The notes under the pieces: generated by a model
Seen by the model: only the letters and a program-made list of their open reading frames with translations
Database searches by the model: none
What the model was told of the DNA's origin: nothing
From: Kwoniella bestiolae CBS 10118
Taxonomy: Eukaryota; Basidiomycota; Tremellomycetes; Tremellales; Cryptococcaceae
DNA length: 64,000 nucleotides
Assembly (NCBI RefSeq): GCF_000512585.2
Contig: NC_089241.1
Location: 2,170,001 to 2,234,000, forward strand
Direction of reading: 5' to 3'
In this document: positions 1 to 12,027 of the stretch, piece by piece
Layout of the letters: each line of letters begins with the position of its first letter
Numbering within the stretch: the stretch's first letter is position 1
Position numbers and translations under genes: made by a program

Positions 1-147
1 GCTGCTCGCGGTGGTTATAGGTATATCGCCGCTGATGGATCGTTCTTCGATATACGATTGAGCAGATTTAGACGCTTTCTTGGCCCGCTTCTTCGCTGCC
101 GACTTTGAAAGGCCGGTGGGAGGTGCGGACTGAGGCTTGGATGACAT
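1..147 (-). CDS. 5' end of an unidentified protein (partial, runs off window)
   Basis: The reverse strand opens with an ATG at 145-147 and stays open for 49 codons to the window edge. The protein starts MSSKPQSAPPTGLSKSAAKK and continues with a lysine/alanine-rich stretch (KKRAKKASKSAQ) and then YIEERSISGDIPI. A basic, low-complexity N-terminus like this is common in nuclear or nucleolar fungal proteins, but no family is recognisable from so little. The ATG is preceded in the transcript direction by a leader that faces the HER2 promoter, so the two genes are divergent. The start is chosen because it is the first ATG giving an open frame to the edge. Confidence 0.6.
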   Translation of the reverse strand, partial: MSSKPQSAPPTGLSKSAAKKRAKKASKSAQSYIEERSISGDIPITTASS

Positions 148-814
148 AGGGAGTGGGACTATGTGTATCGTACGGATTAGCAATGATCTCAACGAAGACT
201 CGAGCGAATTCCACAAAGTAACGGCAACATGCTGAATGAACCATTCGGGACTTTCTTCTAACATAGCTTCGATAGGCATTTATGACCCGTCACACGACCG
301 TATGCTTGTTACATATAATTGCAACTCACCTCAGGAGCTAGCCCAAAGTCTTCCAATCAACCTCGTTCGAATTCGAGATCCTTGTTACGCTTAGCTGTCG
401 GATGAAAAGTGGGTGGTTCTCTGCTGGTGAATATCCTGGCCAATTGGGGTGTATTTGCGACCAAGATGTTCAAAAGAGCGATGGGAATCTACAGTGGTTG
501 AATGTATGAGAGGATGATGATGATCAATACTGTTAAGATGAAAGGTAGTTTTATGGTATCGAATATCGTCAATGCATATAACAGGACTAGTAGCAAACAG
601 TAGTACCAGTAGTAGTAGTAGTAGTGAGCAGGTAGCGTGGCGATTAGAGGGGGGAGGGTGAAAACGCCGATTATCACCGCCTATACAGCATTGTGGCATC
701 TCATGACTACATGACCTCCACCCGATAGGTTCACTCAGGTTCACTCGAAAACAAGTAGATTCATCTTGTGTCCTTCTCTCTCTCCCCTATCTATCCATAA
801 CAGCAAGGCTGAGG
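148..814. promoter_or_regulatory. Divergent intergenic region
   Basis: This is the shared upstream region of the minus-strand gene at the window edge and HER2. It holds a short TAG/TAC trinucleotide tract near 599-630 and a CT-rich stretch just before the HER2 ATG (about 774-795), typical of a fungal 5' leader. No motif is clear enough to name a regulator. A 117-codon open frame on the minus strand (391-744) has a leucine run created by the trinucleotide tract; I do not regard it as a gene. Confidence 0.5.
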
Positions 815-2723
815 ATGAGGGTCACAAATTCTAGGTTGCAGTCTCTGGCAGCATCATTCAAGCCACGTACAAGCGATGTACATCCTACCCCGTACTCATG
901 GATCAACACGTCAGTTCCAGGCTCATCAACAGGTAAGCTCATGCCCTCACCCTCATGTAGACCCGTAACTTACTCTTCATGATAGGGAAACTAGCAGGTA
1001 GATCAATAGCTATCAAAGATAATATATCGAATGAACAAGCACCTACCTCATGCTCATCATCAATTTTGCAAGGTGAGCTTCTCTGCGGTCCACTTCCTCG
1101 CAAGCTCATGACCACGATAAATAGATTACAATCCACCTTACACTGCAACATGCGTACAGAGTCTGATATCAGAAGGAGCATATATAGCTGGTCAAACAAA
1201 GATGGATGAATTTGGAATGGGGTGAGCTTGCCGACAAAGAACATAAAAGTCTTCAGCTGACCATATATATATTCCAGTTCTCAAACAACTCACTTACCAC
1301 CCTTCTACACTCCCATACACAATCCCGCTTCTCCCTCTCCCGATGAATCCCTAAGATCAGCAGGAGGTAGTTCAGGTGGATCGGCCGCAGCTGTGGCTGA
1401 AGGGAGCTCCTGGGCGTGAGCTATGTCGACCAGGTTGCTGCCAGTAATTTTTAGCTTATACCTTTTGTCGGCAATGTTCAGGGCGCTAGGTACAGACACA
1501 GGTGGATCAGTAAGATTACCAGCTAGTTATTGTGGGGTAGTGGGACTCAAACCTTCCTATGGAATGATTTCAAGGTGAGCTCCGATGATTTTTGTAAATT
1601 TGATCAAATCTGGAAGAGAAGCTGATAGGTAGAGATTTTTATAGGCGAGGCGTCATAGCCTATGCAGATTCGCTGGATTGTGTGGGTGTATTAGGCAGAA
1701 ATATAGATACGGTCGAGCAGGTATTCAGTAAGCTAACACAAAGAACGTTTTCCGCTTCCTTAGCTGATTGAGTCTTGACCAGATGTGATATCACAACCCG
1801 ACGAGGGAGATATGACCTGCGCCTCATCCGCTACTCGATCAATAGCATCTCAGATATCCCAACAGCACATTCCAGGAAATGGCATAGAGGGCTTTCGTAT
1901 AGGTATACCTCGAGCAATCACCCAAAATGTCCCACCTTCTCTCTTAGACTACCTAAAAGGGAGAGGAGCAAAGGTAGATGAAGTGTCATTACCATCGATA
2001 AACAGGGCTTTACCTGCATACTATGTCCTGGCTTCTGCAGAAGCTTCTTCGAACCTTGGCAGATTCGGTGGGGGTTGGTTCGGATCACCACTAGAACGAG
2101 AGGATGCAAGGGAAGGGGAAAGTGGGGAAGAGAGGAGAAAAAGGATACGGACCGAGGGATTTGGGAGGGAGGTGAAGAAGAGGATATTGGCTGGGACGTG
2201 GGCATTGAGTGCTGAGTGAGTAATTTCACCGCAGCTGATCGTTTCTGAGGTCTGACGGGACCATAACTCAGCTGTGATGGAGCGCCCACCCTGCAGATCT
2301 GCTGAATTGATCTGATATTTTCTTTTCTGTCGCAGCGAATTCAATAACACCTATTTGAAAGCATTACATCTTCGACAACTCCTACGAAGAGAGTATCAAA
2401 CCTTATTCCGAATACCTCATCCTCTCTCTTCCCCTGGTCGGATTTCAAATGATGGAGTGGTAGATATGATCCTCCATCCCACGGCTATACGTACCGCTCC
2501 TATACTAGGCAAAGGCAAGGAAGCAGCCAAGGGATCGAATGAATATCAACAAGACTTGTTGACTGTCCCGGCGAGTCTGGCGGGATTACCTTGTATGTCC
2601 GTTCCGTCCGGCAAAGGTTCAGATGGATGGCCTTTGGGAGTCAGTCTGACGAGTCAGTGGGGTATGGAGGGGTTGGTGTTTAGGTTGGGGAGGGCGGTGG
2701 AGGAGTGGGCGAGGGGGTTATGA
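815..2723 (+). CDS. HER2: Glutamyl-tRNA(Gln) amidotransferase subunit A, mitochondrial
   Basis: This is an amidase-signature enzyme of the GatA type. In mitochondria GatA works with its partner subunits to convert Glu-tRNA(Gln) to Gln-tRNA(Gln), hydrolysing glutamine to supply ammonia. The exons encode the whole signature in order: the catalytic Lys in SIAIKDNIS (near 1010), MDEFGMG (1201-1220), the Gly/Ser motif GGSSGGSAAAVAEGSS (about 1362-1410) with the cis-Ser, and GTDTGGSVRLPAS (about 1489-1530) with the nucleophilic Ser. The C-terminus ends NVPS-like: SVPSGKGSDGWPLGVSL, then a stop at 2721. At least six introns with GT-AG borders are visible. The start at 815 gives a short basic N-terminus (MRVTNSRLQSL), plausible for mitochondrial import. 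It converges with RRP46. All catalytic residues are present, so it should be active. Confidence 0.9.
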
Positions 2724-2914
2724 CAATGCAATACTTAGTATTGATGCGAAATATAGAGCGAAGACGATCGAAATTTAGTCCGAAGTGAGATGAACAGCCT
2801 TGTTATCTTGTGATATGTCTGCAGTCTTGCTGTCCACTCTTGAGATTTGACGGTATATGCATGATGATTATACTATGAATGTGTATGCAAGGTTCTGCAA
2901 CCTCTACTTCAGAC

Positions 2915-4078
2915 TCATTGTAATCGTTTACTTTCCAATTTCGCACTCAACTTCTGCCTGATCTCCTGTAATATCTGCCTACAAGCGATCTTTGACAACT
3001 CCAAAGCGTCCGAGAACTGACAAATAACACACATCATCAGTATTTCCCTTCTATTTGATACTTGTCTAGTTCAAGCACAGATAGGTCTACAGGATTTGAC
3101 TTACCTTCTCCTTATTAAACTTTCCTTCACTTTCCACCCAACTCAACTCCATTTCCTCTCCCTCATCTTCCACATCCATCTCACCCTCCTGCCTTTCCCT
3201 CAAACTAACGTTTCTTCCAAATGACCAACCGAACCCGAATCTCGCTACTGAATTACTTTCCTCCTCGATCGATGGATCCACTATCAACCCCCTATCATTT
3301 GACAGATCAATAATGGAAATGGCGATAGGTAGACTAGTCATAGCTATCGATCCTGCATCCAGTACAGCCAGGGTGGCAGCATTGATGGAAGCGCATCTCG
3401 AACTGAATGGATAAGATGTATTGGGCGATGTCCCCTCCCCTTCTTCTGTTACTTGAGACTGGGGCTGGGGCCATACGTTCTTTTGGATTAGTTCAGAAGA
3501 AGAGGGGTCGATATCGATATATACTTGTGGGGTATCGTATGATGTGTCCTTATATGAAGAGGAGGAGGATGAGGATGAGAGGGATTGTACGATTATTTGA
3601 ATTAGGGATCGAGGGTATAACGAGAGGCGGAGGGAGGAGGGGAAGATGGATTCGAGGGTTGTTATCAGTGCTCTGGAGGGGGTTGCTACGGACGCCACAT
3701 TCACGGTAAGCCTTTTGGACCGAGGGGAGAAGGCAGACTTGACTTACCTCCGACACCTTCTAACGGTCTATGGGAGATCTCCAATGTAGCTCGAGTGGGT
3801 AATTCCTTGTTGAGTCGAACTTCCAGTGGACCCGAGCAGCTCGCCAACGCAGATGTGGAGCCTGTACATATCACACACAGTCACGATCAGTAAATATCAA
3901 TCTCTATTCCGTATATGAGATGCTTTACAAGTCAAATAGACCTAAACCACCACTCACCAAATCCAAATCTACCTGATCCATCTGCCCTGTCCAGCTCCCC
4001 TATCTCGATGGTCAATGGTCGGATCTCATGGGGTTTACGCCCGTCTAGTCGTCTTCGACTTGGGCCTGCGCTGGACAT
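2915..4078 (-). CDS. RRP46: Exosome complex component RRP46 (RNase PH-like)
   Basis: This is a subunit of the hexameric RNase PH-like ring of the RNA exosome, acting in nucleus and cytoplasm on rRNA processing and mRNA decay; in eukaryotes the ring is catalytically inert. The first exon reads MSSAGPSRRRLDGRKPHEIR, followed by GELDRADGSGRFGFG, then after an intron SASCSGPLEVRLNKELPTRA and later VASVATPSRALITTLESIFP, a usual RNase PH domain order. Later come SSRCASINAATLAVLDAGSI and an acidic tail, and the last exon ends KLESKRLQ at the stop 2915-2917. A Ser-rich, acidic insertion (about 3440-3590) makes it longer than the human protein. The start at 4076-4078 is the first ATG and faces the phosphatidylserine decarboxylase gene across about 395 bp. 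Confidence 0.87.
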
Positions 4079-4473
4079 CTCGTGTGAAATTTTTTATTGG
4101 GAGCTTATACGATTGACAGAATGAGCTTGCATATACACTTACTACACTTACGATCATTCCTTGTATTTCAGCTGTTCAGGTCTCCGTCGATCAGAAATCT
4201 TGCATCTGGCTCGGAAGGAAGGAGTGAAACTTATATGTGTGTTCCTTTTAAGATGGTATTAAGTGTACTCGGATGTGGAGACCCCATGTTTTGAACTGTA
4301 CGTCATCACATTCACATTTCTGTACACAGTCTGAGTTTGCAGCTATAAATAGTTGAAGTCAACTGCGAATAAACACCTACTCCAGCCCATATCCATACAC
4401 ATATCCAGCTCAGAAGCGTATATACACCCAGAATCATCCCTGTCATCTATTAGAGATCATCGAGAAACGCACA
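4079..4473. promoter_or_regulatory. Divergent promoter region of RRP46 and the PS decarboxylase
   Basis: The spacer lies between the two ATGs. A TATAAATA-like stretch (about 4343-4350) sits 125 bp upstream of the decarboxylase start. The last 90 bp are CA/AT-rich with no ATG, consistent with a 5' leader. No specific regulator site is evident. Confidence 0.4.
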
Positions 4474-6567
4474 ATGGCAAACGCAGGAACAACCACAATC
4501 CTACCTGAACAACTGGGTAAACCCCTCGAGGAGTCTTTGGACCACTTGGTAGAGAACTCCAATACAGTCTCGTGGGGTGAGGGGAAAGATGTACTTGCTC
4601 GTGAGTGCCTCGCTCTCTGCTCTAAGACCTTCCTTCTGCTACACGAGAAACGCTCTTATTCTAGAAGACCCCTCTGGAACGTGGCTGATCCGCTTATTCG
4701 TGAGCATAGCAAGTGAACAGAGGGCTCAGGACGACGCTCAGTCCGATGCTGTCCATTCACACGGTGCCAAATCGAGGAAATGGATCAAGAAGTTCTTTCC
4801 TTCAGAGGAGACTTTGGATAAGGTGGGTCTTTCACTTTGCTACTAAGTGGGACGAGGAAGATTTACCAATGCTCTTGACATCCGATATTAGCTATTCGCA
4901 ATGGAACATATGGGTATGTCCACTGTATTCTCCATAAATGGTGTTCAGCTGATCATTATAATAGGCAACTTTGTGATCGATCGAACGACTGGGAAGAAAA
5001 TATTCGAGACTATGCCTATTTGTACGTCACCCCTCTCTTTCCCTATAATACTTGAACCAGACGCTGATCAAGGACAAGACAGACGTCAGAGTAGGAATGC
5101 ACCTCCTCTTCGTATCAGGTGTGAGTCAGCTTTCCCTCTAAGTGATGCGCCTTCAGCTGATGAAAGTGTCAAATGAGCAGTGTAGTTATATGTCGTACTC
5201 CTCAGTAGAGAAATTACTAGAGAACCAATCTATCAAGCGTCAGTCCATCTTACCACGTTCTACCAATCTTCCTGCTGATAGTCGGGTGTGATCACAGAGG
5301 GCAAGATATACGACCAAACAGGTCCAGAGGTGAAAGAACATATCGAATCATTCATCAAGACATATGATCTACCATTGGAAGAATTGTTAGTGAAAGATCT
5401 AGATCAGTATCCTGTTAGTTGCCGTTTGCTCTCCAGAGATACCGAAATAGCTATCAAAACTGATTATTTCTTATCTTTGTACAGACGTTCAACTCGTTCT
5501 TTTCGCGGAGACTGGTTCCCACCGCTAGACCTATTACTTCGCCAAGCGATCCTAGCATAGTTATCAGTCCGGCGGATTGTAGAATGACGGTGTTCAATAC
5601 TGTTGATCAGGCCAAACAGCTGTGGTGAGTACCGTGAAGGGTATACGATCCTTGTACAAATCCAATCAACCAGAATAGCTGATGTATGTATGTCTCGCAT
5701 TGGTATATTAGGATCAAGGGAAAACAGTTTACTCTGCCATCTCTCCTGACAGGCGATGACGATACCGAGACTCGGTTTAAGGAAGTCCAAAATGACTCCA
5801 CGGCTGCGGTATCGGTCGCGAGGCTGGCTCCGCAGGATTATCATAGATTCCATTCTCCCGTGGAAGGTGTGGTGGGTGATATTAAGGATATTCATGGTGA
5901 GCTGCGATTCGAGACAACGAAACTGGACGTAAGCTGATATGGTTTATTTCATGTTCAGGCGAATTGTATAGTAAGTTGTGCCATTTGCATCTCATCCGAA
6001 GAGATCTCCTACTGAGCAATGCTGTTGGACAGCTGTAAATCCTCAAGCTATCAATGAAGGTTCGTCAACTGGATTGTTTGGATGAGTTTTCGGCGATAAT
6101 CAGCTGATCATGTTTGTAGACCTCAACGTGTTCACTCTGAACAAACGGTCGGTAATGCTCATTCACGCCAATTTCGGTCCGGGTAGAGAAAGCGTTCCAA
6201 TTGCATTCGTAGCTATAGGTGGTGCGTTCAACCATTCATTCATTCCATTCTATATCTTTTTCTTGATTCAGTTCCCTTTCGGTTTTGTTTCCTTCCTCTT
6301 CTCTCGGATGAGTTGATGTTAAAGCTGATATCTTATTTACTCTATATAGCCATGTTGGTCGGCTCAATAGGATGGTCCAAGAAACCAGGCGACAAAGTAT
6401 TGAAAGGCGAAGAATTGGGTTGGTTCCAGTATGGAGGAAGTACGACTATAACTGTCTTCCCGTCGAAATCAGGCGTAGCGTTTGATGATGATTTGGTGAA
6501 GAATTCGGAGAATGGGATGGAGACGTTGGTGAGGGTTGGAATGGAGATGGGTAAGGTGAAGCAGTGA
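4474..6567 (+). CDS. Phosphatidylserine decarboxylase
   Basis: It makes phosphatidylethanolamine from phosphatidylserine, using a pyruvoyl group formed by self-cleavage. Diagnostic parts in order are TFNSFFSRRLVPTARP (after the intron ending about 5486), ADCRMTVF (about 5570-5592), RLAPQDYHRFHSPVEG (about 5820-5865) with the conserved catalytic His region, and WFQYGGSTTITVFP (about 6421-6462), where GGST replaces the usual LGST cleavage motif. The protein is about 370 residues and has no obvious mitochondrial presequence or C2 domain, so it belongs to the short PSD group common in fungi and bacteria; which yeast PSD it matches is not decided here. The gene is highly fragmented, with about ten introns, including coding exons of only 12 nt (5959-5970) and 27 nt (6033-6059). 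It converges with the UPF0390 gene. Confidence 0.88.
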
Positions 6568-6731
6568 ACCCGCGTTTGCAGAGTAGAAAGTAGATATACA
6601 ACGTGATACATTATTGAACGAACGAATCTATAACGGACTGTGTGGATGTCAGCTTGACAATGTCATTACCAGAACATGATTTGATATGTCGATAGCAAGA
6701 CTTACCTATAACAAGGTTCCTGTCGAGGCGA

Positions 6732-7205
6732 CTAGGCCTTGCCTTTCCCTTTACCTTGGTCTTTGCCTGCACCACTGTTACCCATAAAATCGTAAAATCA
6801 GATCAAATGACAACAGCTTGATGTGCAAACAAGACTTACGCTTCCAAGTCACCTGAATTTCTCATTATGGACAATTTACCAGCAGAAGCAGCATTGACCA
6901 TCTGTTTCTCAATGTTATTATTGATCTTACTAGAGAGTTGCTATACAAATCCACCAAACGAGATCTTAGCAATCCTGCATTACGTAGCAAGCCATCATCC
7001 AGCGAAGACGACGATCCGTCCTCTCAGACAATCCATCATGTATGCAATACCCCCGACTCACCTTCTTCTGAACCCTCTCTGCGATCCTATGTTTATCCTT
7101 TGGCGCAACATCCCTTCTACCAGGTTTGGTCTTTCCTGCTTTTTTTCGAGCTGATCCGCCTGATTGGGATTTGGTTTTTATGTTTTTGGAACCTCCTTGA
7201 GCCAT
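6732..7205 (-). CDS. UPF0390 family small basic protein (Leydig cell tumour 10 kDa protein homologue)
   Basis: The start exon encodes MAQGGSKNIKTKSQSGGSAR followed by KKAGKTKPGRRDVAPKDKHR and VQKK. This resembles the UPF0390/C19orf53 family, whose members start MAQG and carry a lysine-rich APKK-type centre. The second exon (about 6842-6945) gives QLSSKINNNIEKQMVNAASA and GKLSIMRNSGDLE, and the last exon ends GKGKGKA at the stop 6732-6734. The length of about 100 residues fits the family. Its function is poorly known; a nucleolar or ribosome-linked role is likely from its basic composition, but that is inference. The long open frame on the opposite strand (6938-7450) is a shadow. Confidence 0.78.
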
Positions 7206-7738
7206 TTTGCGAGGTGCGAGGTACGATGCGTGAGTTATGGGAAGTTATGTGGATGATAAAGAGGAAAGTTAGAATAAAGATCCTTAAGGCTACTTGCACG
7301 AATGAGCAATTTTTCTGTTTTCATTTCGTACGCACAGACTACTGGAATCGCATCGCCACGTGGTTTGTTGCCGTCATGGGCAGATACCAAGTTATTCTAT
7401 TCTTTCATTGCTTTCCTTCATCCATTATTGTGAACCTCTATACATCCTGAATCTCACCTGTTATCCATCTTACCTTGGTGGGGGCACATCGTACACTGGC
7501 CTTGATCGAGTACGAGTACGAAAACCATCAAAAAGGATTCGAGTAGAAAGGATTTAACACCCAATCTCACATTCTAGGTGAAATTGCAATTATCGTATCG
7601 CCGCCGCTTGGGCTTGGGCTGGATCCTTTACTTTCCTATCGAATTCTCGAAACCCAGCGATACGAAGGAAAAGAATCGCAGATAAATTTAGGTATCACAT
7701 AGTCATCGTTCAATCCCACTTCCAACTTAACCTCGACT
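7206..7738. promoter_or_regulatory. Divergent intergenic region
   Basis: This separates the UPF0390 gene from the coiled-coil gene. The final 100 bp before 7739 are pyrimidine-rich and free of ATG (a likely 5' leader). I see no repeat or RNA gene here. Confidence 0.4.
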
Positions 7739-10313
7739 ATGCCCCCTCCACCCTCCCGAGACCCCGCAGATACCCACACCAACGTCGTCCAACCCACCGC
7801 CACCGCCCAGCAAAACACCCGAGCACTCCTTAGATCTTTGGAGGATCTACGAGACTCACTGAGTACGAGGGTGGAGCATCTTAGTAATGCCGTAGAGAGG
7901 TTGAGAGGCCAGGCGGGGGAGTTGGAGAGGGCTTTGGAAGGGGAGAATGGTAATGGTAACGTTGCTGGAAATGGAGTACAGAGGGAGGTAAGTCCCTCCT
8001 TCCTCACATATCCCTCACATCTAATGGCTAGGATTTATCTTACATTGCATGGTATAGCCGCGCGATCCGACTAGATCGAGACAACGCGCCCGAGATATAG
8101 TCTCAGCGTACGAGAACCGTGAAAACCCCTCTTCCCCTCCCACCGTGCAATACCGAGTTGACCCACCACCAATCGCCCAACTCTCTCGTCCCATCACGTC
8201 CGATGAGATCCATACGTTGCTTAATAGAGCTTCAGCTTCCGGTCCAAACACAAGTGCGAGGGAAGATCCATGGATTAGTAGAGCGCAGAATATCGAGAGT
8301 CGAATTAGGAGGTTGAGCGAGACTGCTCGGGAGTTGAGGCTACGATCTTCCCCTTCCTCTTCCTCTTCTTCTTCTGCTCCTGCTGTTCTGCCTTCGATTT
8401 CTGGAGATACTGGTGCAAGTGAAAGAGAAAGAGAGAGAGAGAGAGAAAGGGATAGACCGGATGATTTGCTCAGGGGAGTATTGAACCGTGCGAGGGAGCT
8501 GAGAGAGGATCAAGATAGGTTGGAAGATGGGATCAGACGACTGAACGGTTCGTCCAATATCGAGCGGAGCGGAGCAAGAACACCTCAGATCGTACCTGCA
8601 CCTACTGGTTCGAACCGACGAAGATCCCGTCATGCTACGACTGGCGTCATACCCATCTCGAGAAGTAGAAGTAGGGGACTGAGACCTACCAACATCCTGG
8701 AGGTCGAACGTCAACCTTCTCCTGAGATTGTTAGGTCCACGCCTGTTTCACCCGCTTCGACTATCCGACCGACTTGCGATGATGCGGATGTCGATGAATC
8801 ACAACCGGTCAACGTCAACGGTACCAATGGGCATTCAGCATCTCCACCTTCTTCCTCCTCGACGACAAACCCTCCCAACCCGATCTCTATCCTGAATCAG
8901 CCAGTACCTCCCCGACCATCCGCCAGACTTTCTAATACGGACCTAATGGACATGGCTAGAAACATAGTAGAAGGCATTACCAACCCCAATATTAACCCCC
9001 AAAGGGAAAACAGCAATAACAACAACAATATCAGTCCGCTCAGTCGCCGAAATGCAAGGAGGGACAGTAGTTTGACATTTAGAGGAAGGAGAGTGGAAGC
9101 TTCCATGGCTCAGAACCAACGTCAAGGTACAGCAAGTAGAAATGTTGCTAGGGATGATAATGATGAGATGGATGAGAACGAGGCATTGCGAACTTGGCCG
9201 TTCTTAGCTCAGTTGTTACAGCACCCTTTCCCCACCATGACAACCACTACGACCACCACTACGACCAATAATGCTCGAACGGGAAGAAGAGATACGCCAC
9301 AGGCAAGAGGGGAATCACCTATGGAAGAGACTGTCCGACTGATCCAGCAAGACCAAGGAAGAGGTATCGATGAATTTAGGTCGTTCCTATTAGAAGGCGA
9401 TGACTTACCTATACCCGGTTTGGGATACGTCCCTCCAGTAGGAAATGACACTGAAAGAAGATCAAGGAGGAGGAGCGAATGGTCTTCACCCTGGGACGCA
9501 CGAGATCCCTCTGACAGAGATGGAGATGAGGAGGGAGAGGTGATAGAGGAACATACGGTTGTGGTAATTGATATGACGACTACACCACCCACCGAACAGG
9601 TCTTACCTAGGTTCTTGATGGGTCAACCGCATCGACGATCTACAGAGGAGGCTGAGAGGATAAGGGATGATAGGCGGGTTGCCAATGAGCGGGTGCGAGT
9701 GCTGGAAAATAGGAGGGAGATGGAGAGGACACGAAATGGACATCAAGGAGAGGATGCTGATGCGGGTTGGCGAAGAGTAACAGAATCGGATTTGGACCAC
9801 GATCTAGGCCTTCAACCTGGTTTAGGAGTGGGAGAATCTGAACATGAACTTCCTATCACACCTACTCAGGGGATATCGATGGCTGATCTGGAGAATGGGA
9901 TGGAGGGTGTGATGAGGGCTTTAATCATTGATGATAATGAGATTGCAAGTGAGGATGAGAGCGAGAGTGAGACTACCAGTGAGAGTGGGAGTGGGGAGGG
10001 GACGATATTTGAAGGTGAGGGTGAGAGGGTTGAGGGTGGTAATGTGGCTATAAATGGACATGGACATGGACAGGGTGAGTCAACCTCTCATCACTTTATC
10101 GTCCCTGCACACTGGTCTTTCTAATCAACTCTGACTGTCTTGCCTGTCTCACGCGGATATCTGTTTCTGACATGGTGGGACACTGCAGCTACGACCGCCC
10201 ATAACTCGATAACCACCCTCATTGACCAACGAGTCCCACCTAAGGAATCGTTCGATACAGATCTGCATCTTTGGCCCAGTCATTATAGTTTGGTTGGGGT
10301 TGGGTCCATGTAG
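7739..10313 (+). CDS. Unidentified low-complexity protein with N-terminal coiled coil
   Basis: I do not recognise a family. Exon 1 (7739-7987) begins MPPPPSRDPADTHTNVVQPT and contains a heptad-like stretch, LLRSLEDLRDSLSTRVEHLS, about residues 30-65. An intron (7988-8057, GTAAGT...TAG, phase 0) joins a very long exon of about 2 kb rich in Ser, Arg, Asn and Glu, with an Arg-Glu dipeptide run at about 8422-8450, a poly-Thr run near 9236-9270, and an acidic C-terminal part. A simple reading stops at 10122-10124. However, a GTGAGT donor in phase 1 at about 10075 and a CAG acceptor near 10189, with a CTGAC branch site between them, would instead add ATTAHNSITTLIDQRVPPKE and end HYSLVGVGSM at 10311-10313. 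I prefer the spliced end because the added tail looks structured. Probably a disordered scaffold or nuclear protein (inference). Confidence 0.7.
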
Positions 10314-10794
10314 AGTGGAAGCGTGAGGGCAACGTGAGAAATGAACGTCGGATCTCCAAGATACCCTCGCAGAAAAAGGCAACAGAATTATGACGATGGG
10401 ATCCACTTCGATGCGGATTCCACTTTTTTGCAATGCCAACAACACGACATGTTCCGACTTCATTCCATCTGCCCCGACCCGATTATCTTTGTTTCTTTTC
10501 ATTGCCGCTCTCTTCATCTCGGTTGTACATACTCAAGCTTTCAACAATGTATCATACTTTCTCACAGTGAATATATTCCCCTCATGTAGATCCTCTTGCA
10601 TTGTACATATTTTGACGCCTCGCATTTTCGATATAACGATACGTATCCGTATATCCATATGTATATTTGCATATCCGATGTATATGTATATGTATATGAT
10701 AAGAGATATGAATCTACAAGATGGTATACTACTATTCTACCATGAGAGTATGAACGGGAGATAAGTGAGGTACTGTGATCCACTGGTCCTAGTC
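10314..10794. other. Convergent 3' region
   Basis: Between two convergent stops. It contains an AT-rich tract with TATATG/TATCCATA repeats (about 10635-10710), which could serve 3' end formation on both strands. Short open frames here have no coding character. Confidence 0.4.
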
Positions 10795-11628
10795 CTAATC
10801 CTCAGCCTCTACGATCCAGTAGGAGGGAGCATCCAATTTCTCATGACCCTTCAAGAATGGGAGACCAACGATGAAGACGTATTCCAAGGTTTTACCACCG
10901 GATTTGGCGATTAGTTGACCGGCGGCTGAGGCTGATCCGCCGGTGGCGATGAGGTCGCTGCGGCATTGCAAAGAAGATTAGCAAGATGTCATTGAGGATG
11001 ACAAGAGGGTAGACAGAGGGCACGACGAAAGCAGAGGAATGAAAGAGCCGATGTCTACGAATAGAACGAGATGAGAGTGGACATTCCGTTGTCCTCAGAA
11101 ATCACGAACAGAGGATTGATAAGCCTCAGTAAGAGGAAACTACACCCACTCAATGACAATACATTTCTGTCCCTCCTTAACAGCCCCACTCTGCATCTCA
11201 AACTCGTCATGTCCGTACTCCTTCGCATACTTGACCACCTCGACATTTCCAGGGAGCTTACCCCCCTTTCGGACGGGTACGAACGCACACCCAAGTCGCA
11301 TAGCTATGATGGGACCGAGGAGGAAACCCCTGGCATCGAGACCTACAATTACGTCGGGTCGCTCGGCGTTGGTAGTGATGATGTGGTGGAGGAGGTGGGT
11401 GATTAGGGTCTCGAATGCCACTGGGTCTCGGAGGATGGGGAAGATGTCGAGGAATGTTACGCCCTGTGCATGCGATCAGTATCAGTCTATGACTTTGAGT
11501 TGAAAGTAGCTCTGATTGAGAGTTGGTAGATGGGATGAACGTGTGTGAGGAATAGATAGAAAACACACCTTCTTGGGGAAATCTGGGTGGACACCTAGGA
11601 GGGACTTGAGGTAGGTTACGTCTGACAT
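10795..11628 (-). CDS. APT1: Adenine phosphoribosyltransferase
   Basis: It converts adenine and PRPP to AMP in purine salvage, in the cytoplasm. The first exon reads MSDVTYLKSLLGVHPDFPKK. After an intron come TFLDIFPILRDPVAFETL, RPDVIVGLDARGFLLGP, GCAFVPVRKGGKLPG and GHDEFEMQSGAVKEGQKCIV. A longer intron (about 10958-11146, donor GTGGGT) splits the PRPP-binding loop; joining it restores CIVIDDLIATGGSASAAGQ, the purine/pyrimidine phosphoribosyltransferase signature. The last exon ends LKGHEKLDAPSYWIVEAED at stop 10795-10797. Length is close to 180 residues, normal for the family. It is divergent from STE24. Confidence 0.92.
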
Positions 11629-12027
11629 GTTGGGCCGTTGGTTTGGTATCTGTGATATGAGAGTTACTTGAGGACTAGGTCGAATGAAGAAGAGATGCGA
11701 GGAAATGATACATTCGAGATAACGAAATTTGTTGACAACAAAAATTACTACTACTGATACCGTACGGCGTATTGTTGATAAGCGAAGAGGGATCTATAAA
11801 CGGCATTTGCCCGACGGCGATGACCGCTCAGCATATACGGTGCGATACCGTGGGAAAGTGGAGCGATATCATGCACATGCCACGTAACCAAGAACAATGA
11901 ACAATGACGAACAATAGAGTACTGTGGTTGATCCTCTCCCTCTCTCTCTCTCTCTCTCTCTTTCTTAGCATCAACATCTTCAAGTCTCTGTGATACTAAG
12001 GGAGCAGAAGACGACGACACCGGCATA
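11629..12027. promoter_or_regulatory. Divergent APT1/STE24 promoter with CT microsatellite
   Basis: The region holds a pure CT dinucleotide run (about 11933-11965) ending in TTTCTTAG, about 60 bp upstream of the STE24 ATG. It looks like a pyrimidine tract of a 5' leader, and the TTAG could be the acceptor of a leader intron, although no donor can be assigned with confidence. Confidence 0.45.

Noticed and set aside
391..744. Minus-strand 117-codon open frame with a hydrophobic leucine run resembling a signal peptide
   Set aside because: The hydrophobic stretch comes from a TAG/TAC microsatellite; the rest has no coding character and lies in a divergent promoter.
6938..7450. 170-codon plus-strand open frame
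   Set aside because: It overlaps the UPF0390 exons on the opposite strand and shows no resemblance to any family.
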